A stretch of 40,118 nt of DNA from a virus, in IMG/VR virus record IMGVR_UViG_3300045971_000059, positions 1-40,118 of that record; one strand, 5' to 3'. The translations under genes were made by a program, and so were the position numbers. Under the pieces are notes generated by a model, which did no database searches, was not told the origin of the DNA, and saw nothing but the letters and a program-made list of their open reading frames with translations. Shown here piece after piece: positions 15,086-23,607 of the stretch. The stretch's first letter is position 1. Each line of letters opens with the position of its first letter.

Positions 15086-17212
15086 TTATACCAACATGAA
15101 GTTACCGTAAATACGAACGCTACTATTTGTTGCAACCCAAGCTGGGCAATAACCATTTGTGCCCGATACAACCCCTGTACCTATAGTTGTTACACCGCTA
15201 TCGAATTGTGCTGTAAATGGACTCACTGATGGATTACCAGTCGCAGGAATTCCATTGAAGAATGTTGCCCCGCCACCTGCACTAGAAGTCGTACAAGTTC
15301 CAGTTACTACAATGCTGACCTCCCAGAACATCATATTGCCTTCGATATGGTACTTTCCTGAGTAGGTTGCTCCACCGGTTCCATTGACAACAGTTAATCC
15401 AGTGAATACGGGCACCCATGTTCCCGCTCCGTAACCAACATTTGCTGACACCTGCGAGGTGATGGCACAGTTCGGTGATTTGTCGAAGTTATTAGCTACA
15501 AGCTGAAGCAAAACACCCACTGCTGAAATTGAGTAAGTTCCGACAGAATTAGTGAAATAATTACCCTTCCAAATGGATGCTGACGCAACTACTGCACAGG
15601 TAGTGCCATTGAAACCATTGAAGTAATTATCGGTGAATACCGTACCAGAACAACCTGTGCCCATTTGGATATTTATCGCAAAAGCACCAACTTGGTTTTC
15701 AGTAATTTGGTTTCCTGCGGCCCCATTACCTATATAGATACCGACTGTTCCTGTATTAGCGACATAGGTAGTTTCGCAGACCAGTGAATTCCCGGATATT
15801 GTTATTCCAGTGCATCCAGAAGCAGAAGTTGTTGTGTCCAGCCAAATCCCATAGCCGGGGTCAGCGAGGATATATCGACGTGAATAGATGGTGTTGTCTT
15901 GGATGATGTGCCCACCTTGATGTCCGGCTCCTCCGGAAATCTTTATTGCGGCTTGTTCATGCTCTTCAAAATGACAACGAATAATTCTTGCGTTATCACT
16001 TGCTCCAGTACTAGAGATATTTATACCTATCTGACAAGTATCGGCCCAGCAATCTACAAACCTAGCCCAGCGAGATAAACACTCAAAACCATTAGCACCA
16101 GCACCAAGTGTGTAACAGTTATAGAAATAGTTATGGTACGAATTCCCTGTCGCATCCCCCGTTACAAAACCATGTCCTCCTATATTGAGAACCCGACACC
16201 GTCTGAAGATGACATTTGAAGCATTGGCCAATAGAAAACCATTACCTGCTGGATAGGTGGCTTTATCCGCAATAATTGTGATGTTCTCAAAGACGTTGCT
16301 ACTGTCGTGGCCTACAACGCCTGTCATTGTGATGGTGTTGCCGGAAAATGCCGGGACAATTGCAGTCCCAAAGTCATATACAGAACCAGACCATGACCCC
16401 TGTAAAACTCCAAGCAGTGATACTTTCGGTGGAACCACAAGGGTAGCAGTGGTCTTATATTGTCCGACAGGAAATAATACTAGCCCGCCCATTGTCGTGA
16501 ATGAATTCAAGGCAGCTTGGATGCCAAGTGTGCTATCAACCACGCCTGTCGGATCAACTCGAACACCGGACACGCCATTCGCATAAAAATCCAATACACT
16601 CACACTTTCCCGCAGCTTGGCTTGAACTGTGGTGGTATCTGCCCCAGCGCCAGCGGGCAAGTAGGTCACCAAGTCCGAGCTTGTCGCAGCGGAGTTGATA
16701 TTGATGAACTTGACCACTGCGCCGACATGAAGACCAGACACGAAAGTCACAGTCGTGGCGCTAGTCTCGACATATGAATTGTTGACAACCTGATTCACAC
16801 CGTCGATATACACGCCCAAGGTGTGAGTAGTCGGGGTGTATACCATCGAAGTTAGGGTGAAACTCGTCTGCCCCGCAGTTGCGATCTGCACTTCGGTCAC
16901 CGCAGTCTCAGCACCAGCGGAGTACCCGTAGATGTTGTCGTAGGTGCCAATGAGCGTATCGTTCGAGGATTTCAGGATGAACAGGTACGCCTGCGCCGAG
17001 GTCAGCCAGATCTCGCCGCCAGGTATGCGCCCAGTGGAGTCCAGAATGATCGGGTTGGAGTGAGCAACAAGACCACTGGCCGATGTGTAGCAAGCCTTGG
17101 GTGTGGTTGTCCCTGCCTCGTAGGTATAGATCTTGCCGCCGGCGAGGGGGACGCCACCGCTGTTGAAGAACTGGCTTGCAGCGCCGCCAATGGGGGATAG
17201 GGAGACAGACAT
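15086..17212 (-). CDS. Tailspike protein with virion-binding N-terminus and beta-helix
   Basis: A 708-residue protein. The first ~100 residues (FFNSGGVPLAGGKIYTYEAG ... ILDSTGRIPGGEIWL) are a head- or tail-binding domain equivalent in logic to the P22 tailspike anchor. A linker (about 105-205) leads to a beta-helix domain (DPTGVVDSTLGIQAALNSF at about 216-234, then short repeated strands to about 580). The end (YGAGTWVPVFTGLTVVNGTG onward) is a C-terminal beta domain. It is the likely primary adhesin and perhaps depolymerase, in an AT-richer gene suggesting exchange. Catalytic residues cannot be assigned from sequence alone. Confidence 0.85.
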   Translation of the reverse strand: MSVSLSPIGGAASQFFNSGGVPLAGGKIYTYEAGTTTPKACYTSASGLVAHSNPIILDSTGRIPGGEIWLTSAQAYLFILKSSNDTLIGTYDNIYGYSAGAETAVTEVQIATAGQTSFTLTSMVYTPTTHTLGVYIDGVNQVVNNSYVETSATTVTFVSGLHVGAVVKFININSAATSSDLVTYLPAGAGADTTTVQAKLRESVSVLDFYANGVSGVRVDPTGVVDSTLGIQAALNSFTTMGGLVLFPVGQYKTTATLVVPPKVSLLGVLQGSWSGSVYDFGTAIVPAFSGNTITMTGVVGHDSSNVFENITIIADKATYPAGNGFLLANASNVIFRRCRVLNIGGHGFVTGDATGNSYHNYFYNCYTLGAGANGFECLSRWARFVDCWADTCQIGINISSTGASDNARIIRCHFEEHEQAAIKISGGAGHQGGHIIQDNTIYSRRYILADPGYGIWLDTTTSASGCTGITISGNSLVCETTYVANTGTVGIYIGNGAAGNQITENQVGAFAINIQMGTGCSGTVFTDNYFNGFNGTTCAVVASASIWKGNYFTNSVGTYSISAVGVLLQLVANNFDKSPNCAITSQVSANVGYGAGTWVPVFTGLTVVNGTGGATYSGKYHIEGNMMFWEVSIVVTGTCTTSSAGGGATFFNGIPATGNPSVSPFTAQFDSGVTTIGTGVVSGTNGYCPAWVATNSSVRIYGNFMLV

Positions 17213-17226
17213 GTGGCTTTCCTTCG

Positions 17227-17562
17227 TTACGTCACTTCACGGCCGGAAGCGCGGATGTTGATGCTGGTGGCAGTGCCTGCGATGGTGGAGATGAACCCAC
17301 TGGCCATGATCACCTGACCCACCAACTCGGGGAAAGTGTAGACCTCGGCCGGTTGCAGTGTCTTGGTCTTGGTGATCAAGTTCTGGTTGCCCGCAGTGTC
17401 GGCAGCAGTGACCAGGTTGACGCTGATCGTGGCGGCCACAGCACTGTAATTGGTGGCAGTGAACTTGTCCAGGATCGTGGTGACACCGGTGGCCGTGTAC
17501 TGGGTGGTCTGGGTTGCTTCCGCAATCTTCGCGGGGATAAGGACTTTTACGGTGACGGTCAA
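17227..17562 (-). CDS. Small beta-rich virion protein, unknown
   Basis: A 111-residue, Thr/Ala/Val-rich protein with alternating hydrophobic residues that suggest a beta-sandwich, and no signal peptide or TM segment. Its composition and its place between the tail hub and tailspike genes point to a minor structural or adaptor protein. I do not recognise the family; similar short proteins occur in other podophages as hypothetical proteins. Confidence 0.7.
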   Translation of the reverse strand: MTVTVKVLIPAKIAEATQTTQYTATGVTTILDKFTATNYSAVAATISVNLVTAADTAGNQNLITKTKTLQPAEVYTFPELVGQVIMASGFISTIAGTATSINIRASGREVT

Positions 17563-17574
17563 GATTATTCTCCT

Positions 17575-17931
17575 TCATTCCAGTAATAGGAAACTGCCCA
17601 TGTCCGAGGGGATAGTCGGCTGCACGGCAAGGTTGTTCACAAGGTCATTCACAGTCTGCTGCAATTGACCAACGGTTGCAATCAGTTGGGCCTGCTGGTA
17701 GGCGTCATCAAAGTTCGGCACAGCCACTGGGATCAACTCAACTGAGTCACTAGTAATTGACACTTCGATTGGAGGCACAAGCTGCAGATCTTCCAAACTC
17801 GTCGTGTTGACGCCACCACCGGTCAAAGTGAACAGGTTCAGTAGGAACCGATACCACTCCCGTGAGATCAAGCCCGTCTTCTCATCGATGAACGGCACCC
17901 GAGGGGCTGGGATGTTGGTGATGTTAAGCAT
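17575..17931 (-). CDS. Conserved podophage tail protein (position of P22 tail needle)
   Basis: A 118-residue protein starting at 17931 (LNITNIPAPRVPFIDEKTG), chosen because this N-terminus is typical of its relatives; a GTG nine codons upstream has no better ribosome binding site. The segment SREWYRFLLNLFTLTGGG is characteristic, and the second half has heptad-like hydrophobics (AQLIATVGQLQQTVNDLVNN) suggesting a trimeric coiled coil. It overlaps the gp10-like gene by 8 bp and holds the place of the P22 needle gene 26, but it is much shorter. A plug or spike-linking role is only a possibility. Confidence 0.72.
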   Translation of the reverse strand: MLNITNIPAPRVPFIDEKTGLISREWYRFLLNLFTLTGGGVNTTSLEDLQLVPPIEVSITSDSVELIPVAVPNFDDAYQQAQLIATVGQLQQTVNDLVNNLAVQPTIPSDMGSFLLLE

Positions 17932-19360
17932 TGGTCTGTGCGGCGTGTAGCTCGGCACCCATTATCGTGATCTTCACCGGGTCGGTGCCAGATATCTCGT
18001 ACACGCGGTCGCGCAGCTTCTGAGTCATACCCAGCCGGCGCCAGATGGCGCGACGGCCATATTCACCAATCTTACCCACCGACACCCAGTGCTCATTCGA
18101 CCAGGTGTGACCACCATCATCAGACCAGCGCAGCACGACCTGGGGGTCAGTGCCCTGCGTGATGCCGTCCAGACCGACACCGGTCTCCAGATCAAGCTGC
18201 AAACTGTGCTGGGTGGTACGGACCAAGATGTTCTGGCCAGGAGGGATCGCTCTCCAAGATCTGGTCCACTTTTGAGTTGCACCATTGTCGGCGTAAACCT
18301 CCATGTCGAATGCATACAGGTTGCCGTTCTCGTAGTCGCCCACAACAATCTCGCCATTGAACTGGTCTTGGCAGTTCGCACGATGGCGGGCAAACGTACC
18401 ATTGGAGAACGATGCCCGCTCATGCCATGCCTGGGTGGACACATCGTAGACCCATGTGGTGTCAGCACTGGGGAAGTTCAGCACATAGAACGAGTGGCCT
18501 TCTTGCTGGTAGGTGTAGCCCACTGCGTCCGAGATATTTGCATACTGCTGAATCTGCCACTCCACTGCATGGGTCGAGATCCGCACACCAGTGTAGCCAT
18601 TGGATCGGTACACAATGCCCTTGCCGCGGGCGTCGGAGCCCAGCCAGAACAGACCATTGTCGAGTTTGGCAAGCGAGTATGCAGCAGCGCACCCAATCTC
18701 GTTGAAGGCGCCTTGGATGCGGGACAGTGGGAAGTCGGCGCCACCGGCGTCATACCAGACCTCGACTGAGTTGGTGCCGAAGAGCCAAGTCTCGCGGTGG
18801 TCCACGATGAGGGCCACTAGGCCATCAGGAGAGCCTTCAGCACTCGCGAAGTCGAGTGGGTCAACGGCTGTGCCATCCAACAGGCTAGTCACCCAGAATC
18901 GCTGGCTATTGGGCTCATTGAACACAAAATACCCGTCGATATACCCAACGGTGACGGCACCGGGGAAGTCGGGGTCAGTGATCTGGGCAAAGGCGAGTGT
19001 GGTCGCGTTGTAGATGTAGCTGGGGCCATTGGCAGCGATGAACAACTGGGTGCCGTTGTCGGCCATGCTGACCTGGCTGGTCCCGGCAATCGTGCCAAGC
19101 AAGGTCGCAGTGTAGAGCGAGTCGAGTTTGTAAAGCTCAGTGCCGCTGACCACATACAGATAGCCACCGAAGGACCACGTTCCCCGACTGGGTCCGGTGC
19201 CGATGGTGCCGAGGAACCGCAGTCCCGGCGCACGACTCAGGAACCCAGGGTCTTTCCCACCCTCTGGCACAGCCTCGGGGAACAAATTTATCATGCGGTT
19301 ATCCGCAGCATTGACACTGCGGGCCACATAGGATGAGCCGAGTATCGGGGTGTGCATCAA
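17924..19360 (-). CDS. P22 gp10-like tail hub / packaged DNA stabilisation protein
   Basis: A 478-residue protein of the Phage_stabilise family (P22 gp10). The N-terminus (SYVARSVNAADNRMINLFPE) is the family signature and the body is a beta-propeller-like series of strands (TWSFGGYLYVVSGTELYKL; VEVWYDAGGADFPLSRIQGA; RWSDDGGHTWSNEHW). In P22 six copies close the portal channel after packaging and connect gp4 to the needle. The gene overlaps the gp4-like gene by ATGA, keeping the P22 order gp4-gp10. Confidence 0.92.
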   Translation of the reverse strand: MMHTPILGSSYVARSVNAADNRMINLFPEAVPEGGKDPGFLSRAPGLRFLGTIGTGPSRGTWSFGGYLYVVSGTELYKLDSLYTATLLGTIAGTSQVSMADNGTQLFIAANGPSYIYNATTLAFAQITDPDFPGAVTVGYIDGYFVFNEPNSQRFWVTSLLDGTAVDPLDFASAEGSPDGLVALIVDHRETWLFGTNSVEVWYDAGGADFPLSRIQGAFNEIGCAAAYSLAKLDNGLFWLGSDARGKGIVYRSNGYTGVRISTHAVEWQIQQYANISDAVGYTYQQEGHSFYVLNFPSADTTWVYDVSTQAWHERASFSNGTFARHRANCQDQFNGEIVVGDYENGNLYAFDMEVYADNGATQKWTRSWRAIPPGQNILVRTTQHSLQLDLETGVGLDGITQGTDPQVVLRWSDDGGHTWSNEHWVSVGKIGEYGRRAIWRRLGMTQKLRDRVYEISGTDPVKITIMGAELHAAQTNA

Positions 19361-20070
19361 TAGTTACCGGCGTAGACGTTGAACCGCTGACGAGTGGCCA
19401 CGATCGCATACGGCATGGACATCACACCATCGTCGACGTTGATGCGCTTGAGGTTGCGCTTGGATGTGATTGCGATGCGCGACACGGTGGCCGATGGCTC
19501 AACACCGAACTCGGCTGCAATCTCGCAGGCCAGGTTGTACTTGAATGCCCGCAGGTAACCCGGTGGGAATGCCAGGGTGGTGGCCAGGGTGGCCGGCTGG
19601 CTCAGTTCCTGCGCCGAGATGATATGCCACTCCAGATCCCGCGTGGGCACGGGGTAGATGGTCAGCGTGATGTCGGGGACATTCATGTTGAGCCACAGAA
19701 CCTGGGGGTAGGTGGATGTGACTGTCTTCACGGCAATACCGTTGTACTGCTCCTGATTGATGATCTTGATACCGAACGACACATTGGTGCCCGGGTCACG
19801 ATAGTAGGTGGAGTCTTCCACCTCGACCGGACGGGAGCCAACAAAGTCGCCACTGGGTCCGAGGGTTCGGGAAAGTTGACCAGCCGGCCAGGTGAATGTC
19901 TGGTCGATGGTCGTGTAGATCATCAGGTGCTCGGTCGACCACGAGTCGAGCATCTGGGTCATTGCATTGAGAGCGTCTTGGGACGTATCAGCAGAGGGAG
20001 TCTCGCCTTCAGCCAGAACACCTAACAACCGCAGCGCGGCATTTATTTGATCTCCGGCAGTGGTGGACAT
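19357..20070 (-). CDS. P22 gp4-like head-tail connector (tail accessory factor)
   Basis: A 237-residue protein matching the P22 tail accessory factor gp4 family. It starts with a helical region (AGDQINAALRLLGVLAEGET) and contains ALNAMTQMLDSWSTEHLMIY and the late conserved helix FPPGYLRAFKYNLACEIAAE. In P22 twelve copies bind under the portal ring once DNA is packaged. Some gp4 proteins also have muramidase activity, which cannot be judged here. It directly precedes the gp10-like gene. Confidence 0.9.
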   Translation of the reverse strand: MSTTAGDQINAALRLLGVLAEGETPSADTSQDALNAMTQMLDSWSTEHLMIYTTIDQTFTWPAGQLSRTLGPSGDFVGSRPVEVEDSTYYRDPGTNVSFGIKIINQEQYNGIAVKTVTSTYPQVLWLNMNVPDITLTIYPVPTRDLEWHIISAQELSQPATLATTLAFPPGYLRAFKYNLACEIAAEFGVEPSATVSRIAITSKRNLKRINVDDGVMSMPYAIVATRQRFNVYAGNY

Positions 20071-20072
20071 GA

Positions 20073-20273
20073 TTAGACTCCTTCGGGGACAGACTCAACT
20101 TTTCGGTTCTTGCGCCTCAACCTGAGAGTATTCTCGGATGCCACTTCTTCGGGTGCCGAAGGTGTATCGGGATTGTAGCGCACCCAACCATTTTTTTCAT
20201 CATATTCGGCCTCGGCCTCCATTGTGGCAACCTTGGAACCGTGGATGAAATGCTTTAGATAAATTGCGGCCAT
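20073..20273 (-). CDS. Small hypothetical protein
   Basis: A 66-residue charged protein (MAAIYLKHFIHGSKVATME at the start, a basic RLRRKNRK block near the end). It starts with a short N-terminal beta-like segment also seen in small proteins found next to phage coat genes. It lies between a UUCG hairpin and the gp4-like gene. Function unknown. Confidence 0.65.
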   Translation of the reverse strand: MAAIYLKHFIHGSKVATMEAEAEYDEKNGWVRYNPDTPSAPEEVASENTLRLRRKNRKVESVPEGV

Positions 20274-20280
20274 ATTGAAA

Positions 20281-20298
20281 ATGGCCCCGAAGGGCCAT
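20281..20298 (-). terminator. UUCG-tetraloop hairpin with T tail
   Basis: On the - strand ATGGCCC-TTCG-GGGCCAT forms a perfect 7-bp stem with a TTCG loop, followed by TTTTC. It lies after the 78-residue protein gene and before the 66-residue one, so it should cause partial termination or protect the 3' end of upstream mRNA. Confidence 0.65.
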
Positions 20299-20313
20299 CT
20301 CTTCGATCAGCGA

Positions 20314-20550
20314 TTAACCGATGCGCCAGGCTGCACCATCGCAGAACACTGGGACAGTATTGGCACCACCAGCAGCCACAGCGGCGCCGATACCGGCGGT
20401 CAGTGCAGCGTTGGAGTTGTTGACCACCATACGCATTCCTGCGATGGCAGCACTAGCGGTCGGCAGGAGCGCCACCGTAGTCGGAGTGAAGGTTGCACTT
20501 TCGAGTTGGGGGTCCACGAAAGCCACACCAGTTGCTTTGGTATTGGGCAT
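20314..20550 (-). CDS. Small Ala-rich virion protein, possible head decoration protein
   Basis: A 78-residue protein, rich in Ala, Thr and Val, with no charged clusters (VNNSNAALTAGIGAAVAAGG; ends VFCDGAAWRIG). The composition suits a small beta-structured capsid or decoration protein. It lies in the row of genes behind the coat gene, framed on both sides by UUCG hairpins, which suggests a separately dosed, abundant product. No family recognised. Confidence 0.68.
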   Translation of the reverse strand: MPNTKATGVAFVDPQLESATFTPTTVALLPTASAAIAGMRMVVNNSNAALTAGIGAAVAAGGANTVPVFCDGAAWRIG

Positions 20551-20567
20551 GTTTGATCCTTAAGGAG

Positions 20568-20583
20568 AAGGGCCGAAGCCCCT
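20568..20583 (-). terminator. UUCG-tetraloop hairpin
   Basis: On the - strand AGGGGC-TTCG-GCCCTT makes a six-pair stem (one G-U) with a cUUCGg loop, followed by CTCCTTAAGG. It follows the stop of the 136-residue protein gene by a few bases. The tail also carries the AAGGA ribosome binding site of the next gene. Confidence 0.55.
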
Positions 20584-20586
20584 CAA

Positions 20587-20997
20587 TTAAACAATGCGGT
20601 ATGCAACCCAAGTAGCGGCAGCAGTGCGACGGAAGCGGAACTGACCAGATGCGCCAGCAGCAGCAGTCGGGAAGGTTGCCTGACCAACGATGCTGACACC
20701 AGTGCTTGCAACAGCAGTGATCACACCTGTGGACGTACCCAAGTTGACAATCACCAGATCGAACGTAGATCCGATTTTGGCGTTGGTCATCACCGCATCA
20801 ATTGCGGCGCCCGTGGGGAACGTGTAGGAAGCAGCAGTCGTAGACGGATTGCCGACGAGAATGCCACCAGTAACTTGGGCAGCGGTCAGAGTTGCAGTTG
20901 CAGTTGCCGTCTGAACGTCAGCTTGCTCACCGAGCCAGATTTCGTTCAGATTGCCATCACCAAGTTGCGAACCACCACCAATGGAAGGAAGAGCCAT
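20587..20997 (-). CDS. Small beta-rich virion protein, possible decoration or fibre subunit
   Basis: A 136-residue Ala/Thr/Gly-rich protein. The early segment GDGNLNEIWLGEQADVQTA is followed by beta-type repeats and a C-terminal FRFRRTAAATWVAYRIV that ends like many phage head-fibre or decoration proteins. It is the first gene after the coat gene and is bracketed by UUCG hairpins. A structural role is inferred from location and composition. Confidence 0.72.
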   Translation of the reverse strand: MALPSIGGGSQLGDGNLNEIWLGEQADVQTATATATLTAAQVTGGILVGNPSTTAASYTFPTGAAIDAVMTNAKIGSTFDLVIVNLGTSTGVITAVASTGVSIVGQATFPTAAAGASGQFRFRRTAAATWVAYRIV

Positions 20998-21025
20998 GAT
21001 ATTTTCTCCAAATAAAGTTCAAGAA

Positions 21026-21039
21026 GGGGCCGAAGCCCC
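21026..21039 (-). terminator. UUCG-tetraloop hairpin after the coat gene
   Basis: On the - strand GGGGC-TTCG-GCCCC forms a perfect 5-bp stem with a UUCG loop followed by TTCTTG. It begins 7 bp after the coat stop codon. Partial termination here would raise coat mRNA over the tail genes. Confidence 0.6.
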
Positions 21040-21045
21040 ATCAGA

Positions 21046-22254
21046 TTAACCCCAGAGGCGGGCAGCCATTTGAGGACGAATTGCAGCGTAGCCGTAGAGT
21101 ACGTCGATCCGGCAGGGCATACGATCGTTGTTGATGTCGTACTGACGAACAACGCGCAGGCTGATACCGTTGTGGACGGCACGGCTGGCCATATCGACAC
21201 CCTGGGGCAGCAACAGGTCGGCGGTAGCGAAGGTAATGGCGTCCTTGTGATACACCAAGTTCTGTGGGTACTGGCTGGAAGCAGAGCCAACCCAAGTCAC
21301 GGTGCCGCCGGATGCAGGGAATGCATCGATGGTGGCCAGTGCATGAGCACCGGTGTACATGGGTGGGTAGATCGCAGTAGCAGTCGTTGCACCACCACCA
21401 GAGGCAGTGTCAGCAGCGGTCACAACAAACTGCTGCAGTGAGCCAGTGGACTCACGGGTCTGTGGGTTCACAGCGTACACGCCGGAGACAGTGAACACGT
21501 CACCAACTGCCACTGTGCCCGATGCGCCCAGACCGGCCAGAGCGATGGTGGACTGACCTTGAGTCGCCACGGTCGTACCCACGGTGCCGTTGGTACGGCT
21601 GCCGGTGGTATGCACCTTGATCGACTGGGACATGTTCACTTCGTCAAAGCCCAGAACGCCAGTACCCATCATGCCGTTGCGGAACTGCTTGGACACGGTG
21701 TCAGTGGGGTTGAACAGACCCTTCATACCTTCGACCAAACCAGCGTTTGCAGCGGGGTTGACGGTGGCGTAACGGGGCGACATGCCGGCAGCTTGCTCAT
21801 TGAGCTTTTGCTGGGCTTGCAGCAGGACCAGCGAGGTGGCGGGCGTGGTGCCAGGAGTGCCGACAGAAGCAGCGATGCTCTTGTATGCGTTGGCCACGTC
21901 AGCGTCGATGCTGGATGCGAGTTGGCTGATACGGGGTTTCAACACACGGTCAGCAAAGTCGTCCAACTGCATCGTCAGTTCAGCAGTGGTGAAGTTGATG
22001 CCGATGTGCTTCTGGCTGGAGACAGACAGAGTGGTGTACTGCTCGTTGTCGTCCTGGACTTGCAGGGCGGCACCGTCAGTGACCAGAGCGCGGTCAGGCA
22101 GGCGAATACGCAGGGTGGTGCCGATCTTGGCGCCTTCGGTCGCAAAGCTGTCGTCGTACTGACGATTCACGTTGCGGGTCAGAACAAGGTTGTTCTCGAG
22201 GATCTCGAGACTCTTGCGGGTGATCATATCGATCGTTAGGATGCTATTAGACAT
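21046..22254 (-). CDS. Major capsid protein (P22 coat family)
   Basis: A 402-residue protein matching the P22 coat protein (gp5) family, slightly shorter than P22 gp5 (430). The N-terminal arm (MITRKSLEILENNLVLTRNV) and the block KIGTTLRIRLPDRALVTDG are characteristic, as is the late DMASRAVHNGISLRVVRQYD leading to the basic, hydrophobic C-terminus. It follows the scaffold gene by 17 bp and is followed by a stable hairpin. It assembles an icosahedral shell on the scaffold. Confidence 0.93.
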   Translation of the reverse strand: MSNSILTIDMITRKSLEILENNLVLTRNVNRQYDDSFATEGAKIGTTLRIRLPDRALVTDGAALQVQDDNEQYTTLSVSSQKHIGINFTTAELTMQLDDFADRVLKPRISQLASSIDADVANAYKSIAASVGTPGTTPATSLVLLQAQQKLNEQAAGMSPRYATVNPAANAGLVEGMKGLFNPTDTVSKQFRNGMMGTGVLGFDEVNMSQSIKVHTTGSRTNGTVGTTVATQGQSTIALAGLGASGTVAVGDVFTVSGVYAVNPQTRESTGSLQQFVVTAADTASGGGATTATAIYPPMYTGAHALATIDAFPASGGTVTWVGSASSQYPQNLVYHKDAITFATADLLLPQGVDMASRAVHNGISLRVVRQYDINNDRMPCRIDVLYGYAAIRPQMAARLWG

Positions 22255-22271
22255 GATGTCCTTTCAATGGT

Positions 22272-23048
22272 TTAGCGGCGCTGCGCTTCCAACTTACGGG
22301 TCTGGCGAATGCGTTCAGCTTCAATCCACTCCGACGTACTCATTGACTTGACTGACCGTGGGTCTGTCGTGTCATACGTCGGGTTTCCCGAAGCTCGTGC
22401 GTTCACCGGAACAATAGGTGCTGGCGCAGAAGTTGTTTTCTTCACCGGAGGAGCCTCGACCAATTTGGCCTCGATTCTTCCAATTTCCTTTGCCTGTGCG
22501 AAAGGCTGCAGGCGAGAAATACGCTCCGCTTCCTTGGGATTCGCGCCGAGGTAGTAAGCCACATCGGGGCCAATCTCTGAAGACTGGATCGTCTCAGCCA
22601 TCACGTCAGTGATTCGGACTTTCGGGTTGTAGGCGACTTGCTCGAAGTCATCGTACTTTGCCCGTGCTTCCTCTTCACGTTCATGGTAGCTGTCAAGAAC
22701 CGTGGCCTTTTGCTTCGCGGCATCCCGTTTGGCAATCAACTCTTCTGCCTTCTTGAGTGCCAGTGCTTCCGCATAGGCGTCAGGAGACTCAAATTGATCG
22801 ATCGGCGGCACATCCGCGGGCGCTTTCAGGACTTGCTGGTCGGCTTGTCGCTGGGCCTGCTCTCGTTCCCACTTACGTTGCTCTCTTGCGAGGCGTTTGC
22901 CAATGGCTGCATCAAGTTCCTCTTGCGAGAATGTCTTGGGTGCTGACTCTGGCGTCTCCGGCGATTTAACTTCAGCGTCAGGTGTGGCCGTCACATCCTG
23001 TTCTGGCGCGGGTGCTTCCGCTAAGTCTTGTAAGACTTCATCTGTCAT
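22272..23048 (-). CDS. Capsid scaffolding protein
   Basis: A 258-residue, highly charged, helical protein. The N-terminus is acidic and Pro-rich; SQEELDAAIGKRLAREQRKW is the phage scaffold signature, and the last part is basic (RIRQTRKLEAQRR), fitting the coat-binding helix-turn-helix of P22-like scaffolds. It sits directly before the coat gene, as in P22 genes 8 and 5. It should direct procapsid assembly and then leave the shell. Confidence 0.9.
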   Translation of the reverse strand: MTDEVLQDLAEAPAPEQDVTATPDAEVKSPETPESAPKTFSQEELDAAIGKRLAREQRKWEREQAQRQADQQVLKAPADVPPIDQFESPDAYAEALALKKAEELIAKRDAAKQKATVLDSYHEREEEARAKYDDFEQVAYNPKVRITDVMAETIQSSEIGPDVAYYLGANPKEAERISRLQPFAQAKEIGRIEAKLVEAPPVKKTTSAPAPIVPVNARASGNPTYDTTDPRSVKSMSTSEWIEAERIRQTRKLEAQRR

Positions 23049-23066
23049 GTTGAATCCTAAGATTCC

Positions 23067-23083
23067 CTGGTGAAACGCACCAG
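23067..23083 (-). other. Hairpin in the scaffold leader
   Basis: CTGGTG and CACCAG form a 6-bp stem with a 5-base loop in the 53-bp gap between the coiled-coil protein gene and the scaffold gene. No T-run follows. Its effect is unknown; it may be an mRNA processing or stability element. Confidence 0.35.
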
Positions 23084-23101
23084 TACGTTGATATTCTCAC
23101 A

Positions 23102-23599
23102 TTATGCAGTGAGTGATGCAACTTTTTCCTGGAATGCGCGAATCCGCGCTTCCAGTGCGCTGGCCTGGTCTTCCAGGTCAGAGCGTAATTTGATGTTCTT
23201 GGCTTCGAGTTGGGCCACATTGGCCTCGGCAGCAGCCACACGGTCTTCGCGGGTCTGAACATCGATGTCCCGTTGAGTCAGTTCGTCACTGATCATCTTC
23301 TCACGGGAGTCGAGGGATGCTTCACGGGCGTCCAATGCGGCCTTCTTGGCCTTGACCTTGGCGGCATCGTCTTTGGCGTCATTCAGGATGACCAGGGCTT
23401 CGGCGCGGGCACTGGCCAATTCGCCGGCCGCAGCATCGCGGTCAGCCAATGCGAGTTGGGCGGCGCTGATGGCACCCTGGCGCACAGCCAGTTCGTCACG
23501 CACCTCAACCATCTGGCGCAGATCGCCAGGGAACTGGTTGACGATGTACTCGAGGAATTTGGCAGGATCGATACCGCCGGGTGCGTCATTGACGTTCAT
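23102..23599 (-). CDS. Coiled-coil protein, unknown function
   Basis: A 165-residue protein. Residues 1-40 are compact (FLEYIVNQFPGDLRQMVEV) and the rest is one long coiled coil rich in Ala, Lys, Asp and Glu (AKVKAKKAALDAREASLDSR). Similar coiled-coil proteins precede the scaffold gene in related phages. It could act in head assembly as a second scaffold or head-completion factor, but there is no direct evidence. Confidence 0.75.
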   Translation of the reverse strand: MNVNDAPGGIDPAKFLEYIVNQFPGDLRQMVEVRDELAVRQGAISAAQLALADRDAAAGELASARAEALVILNDAKDDAAKVKAKKAALDAREASLDSREKMISDELTQRDIDVQTREDRVAAAEANVAQLEAKNIKLRSDLEDQASALEARIRAFQEKVASLTA

Positions 23600-23607
23600 G
23601 GTGGTCC

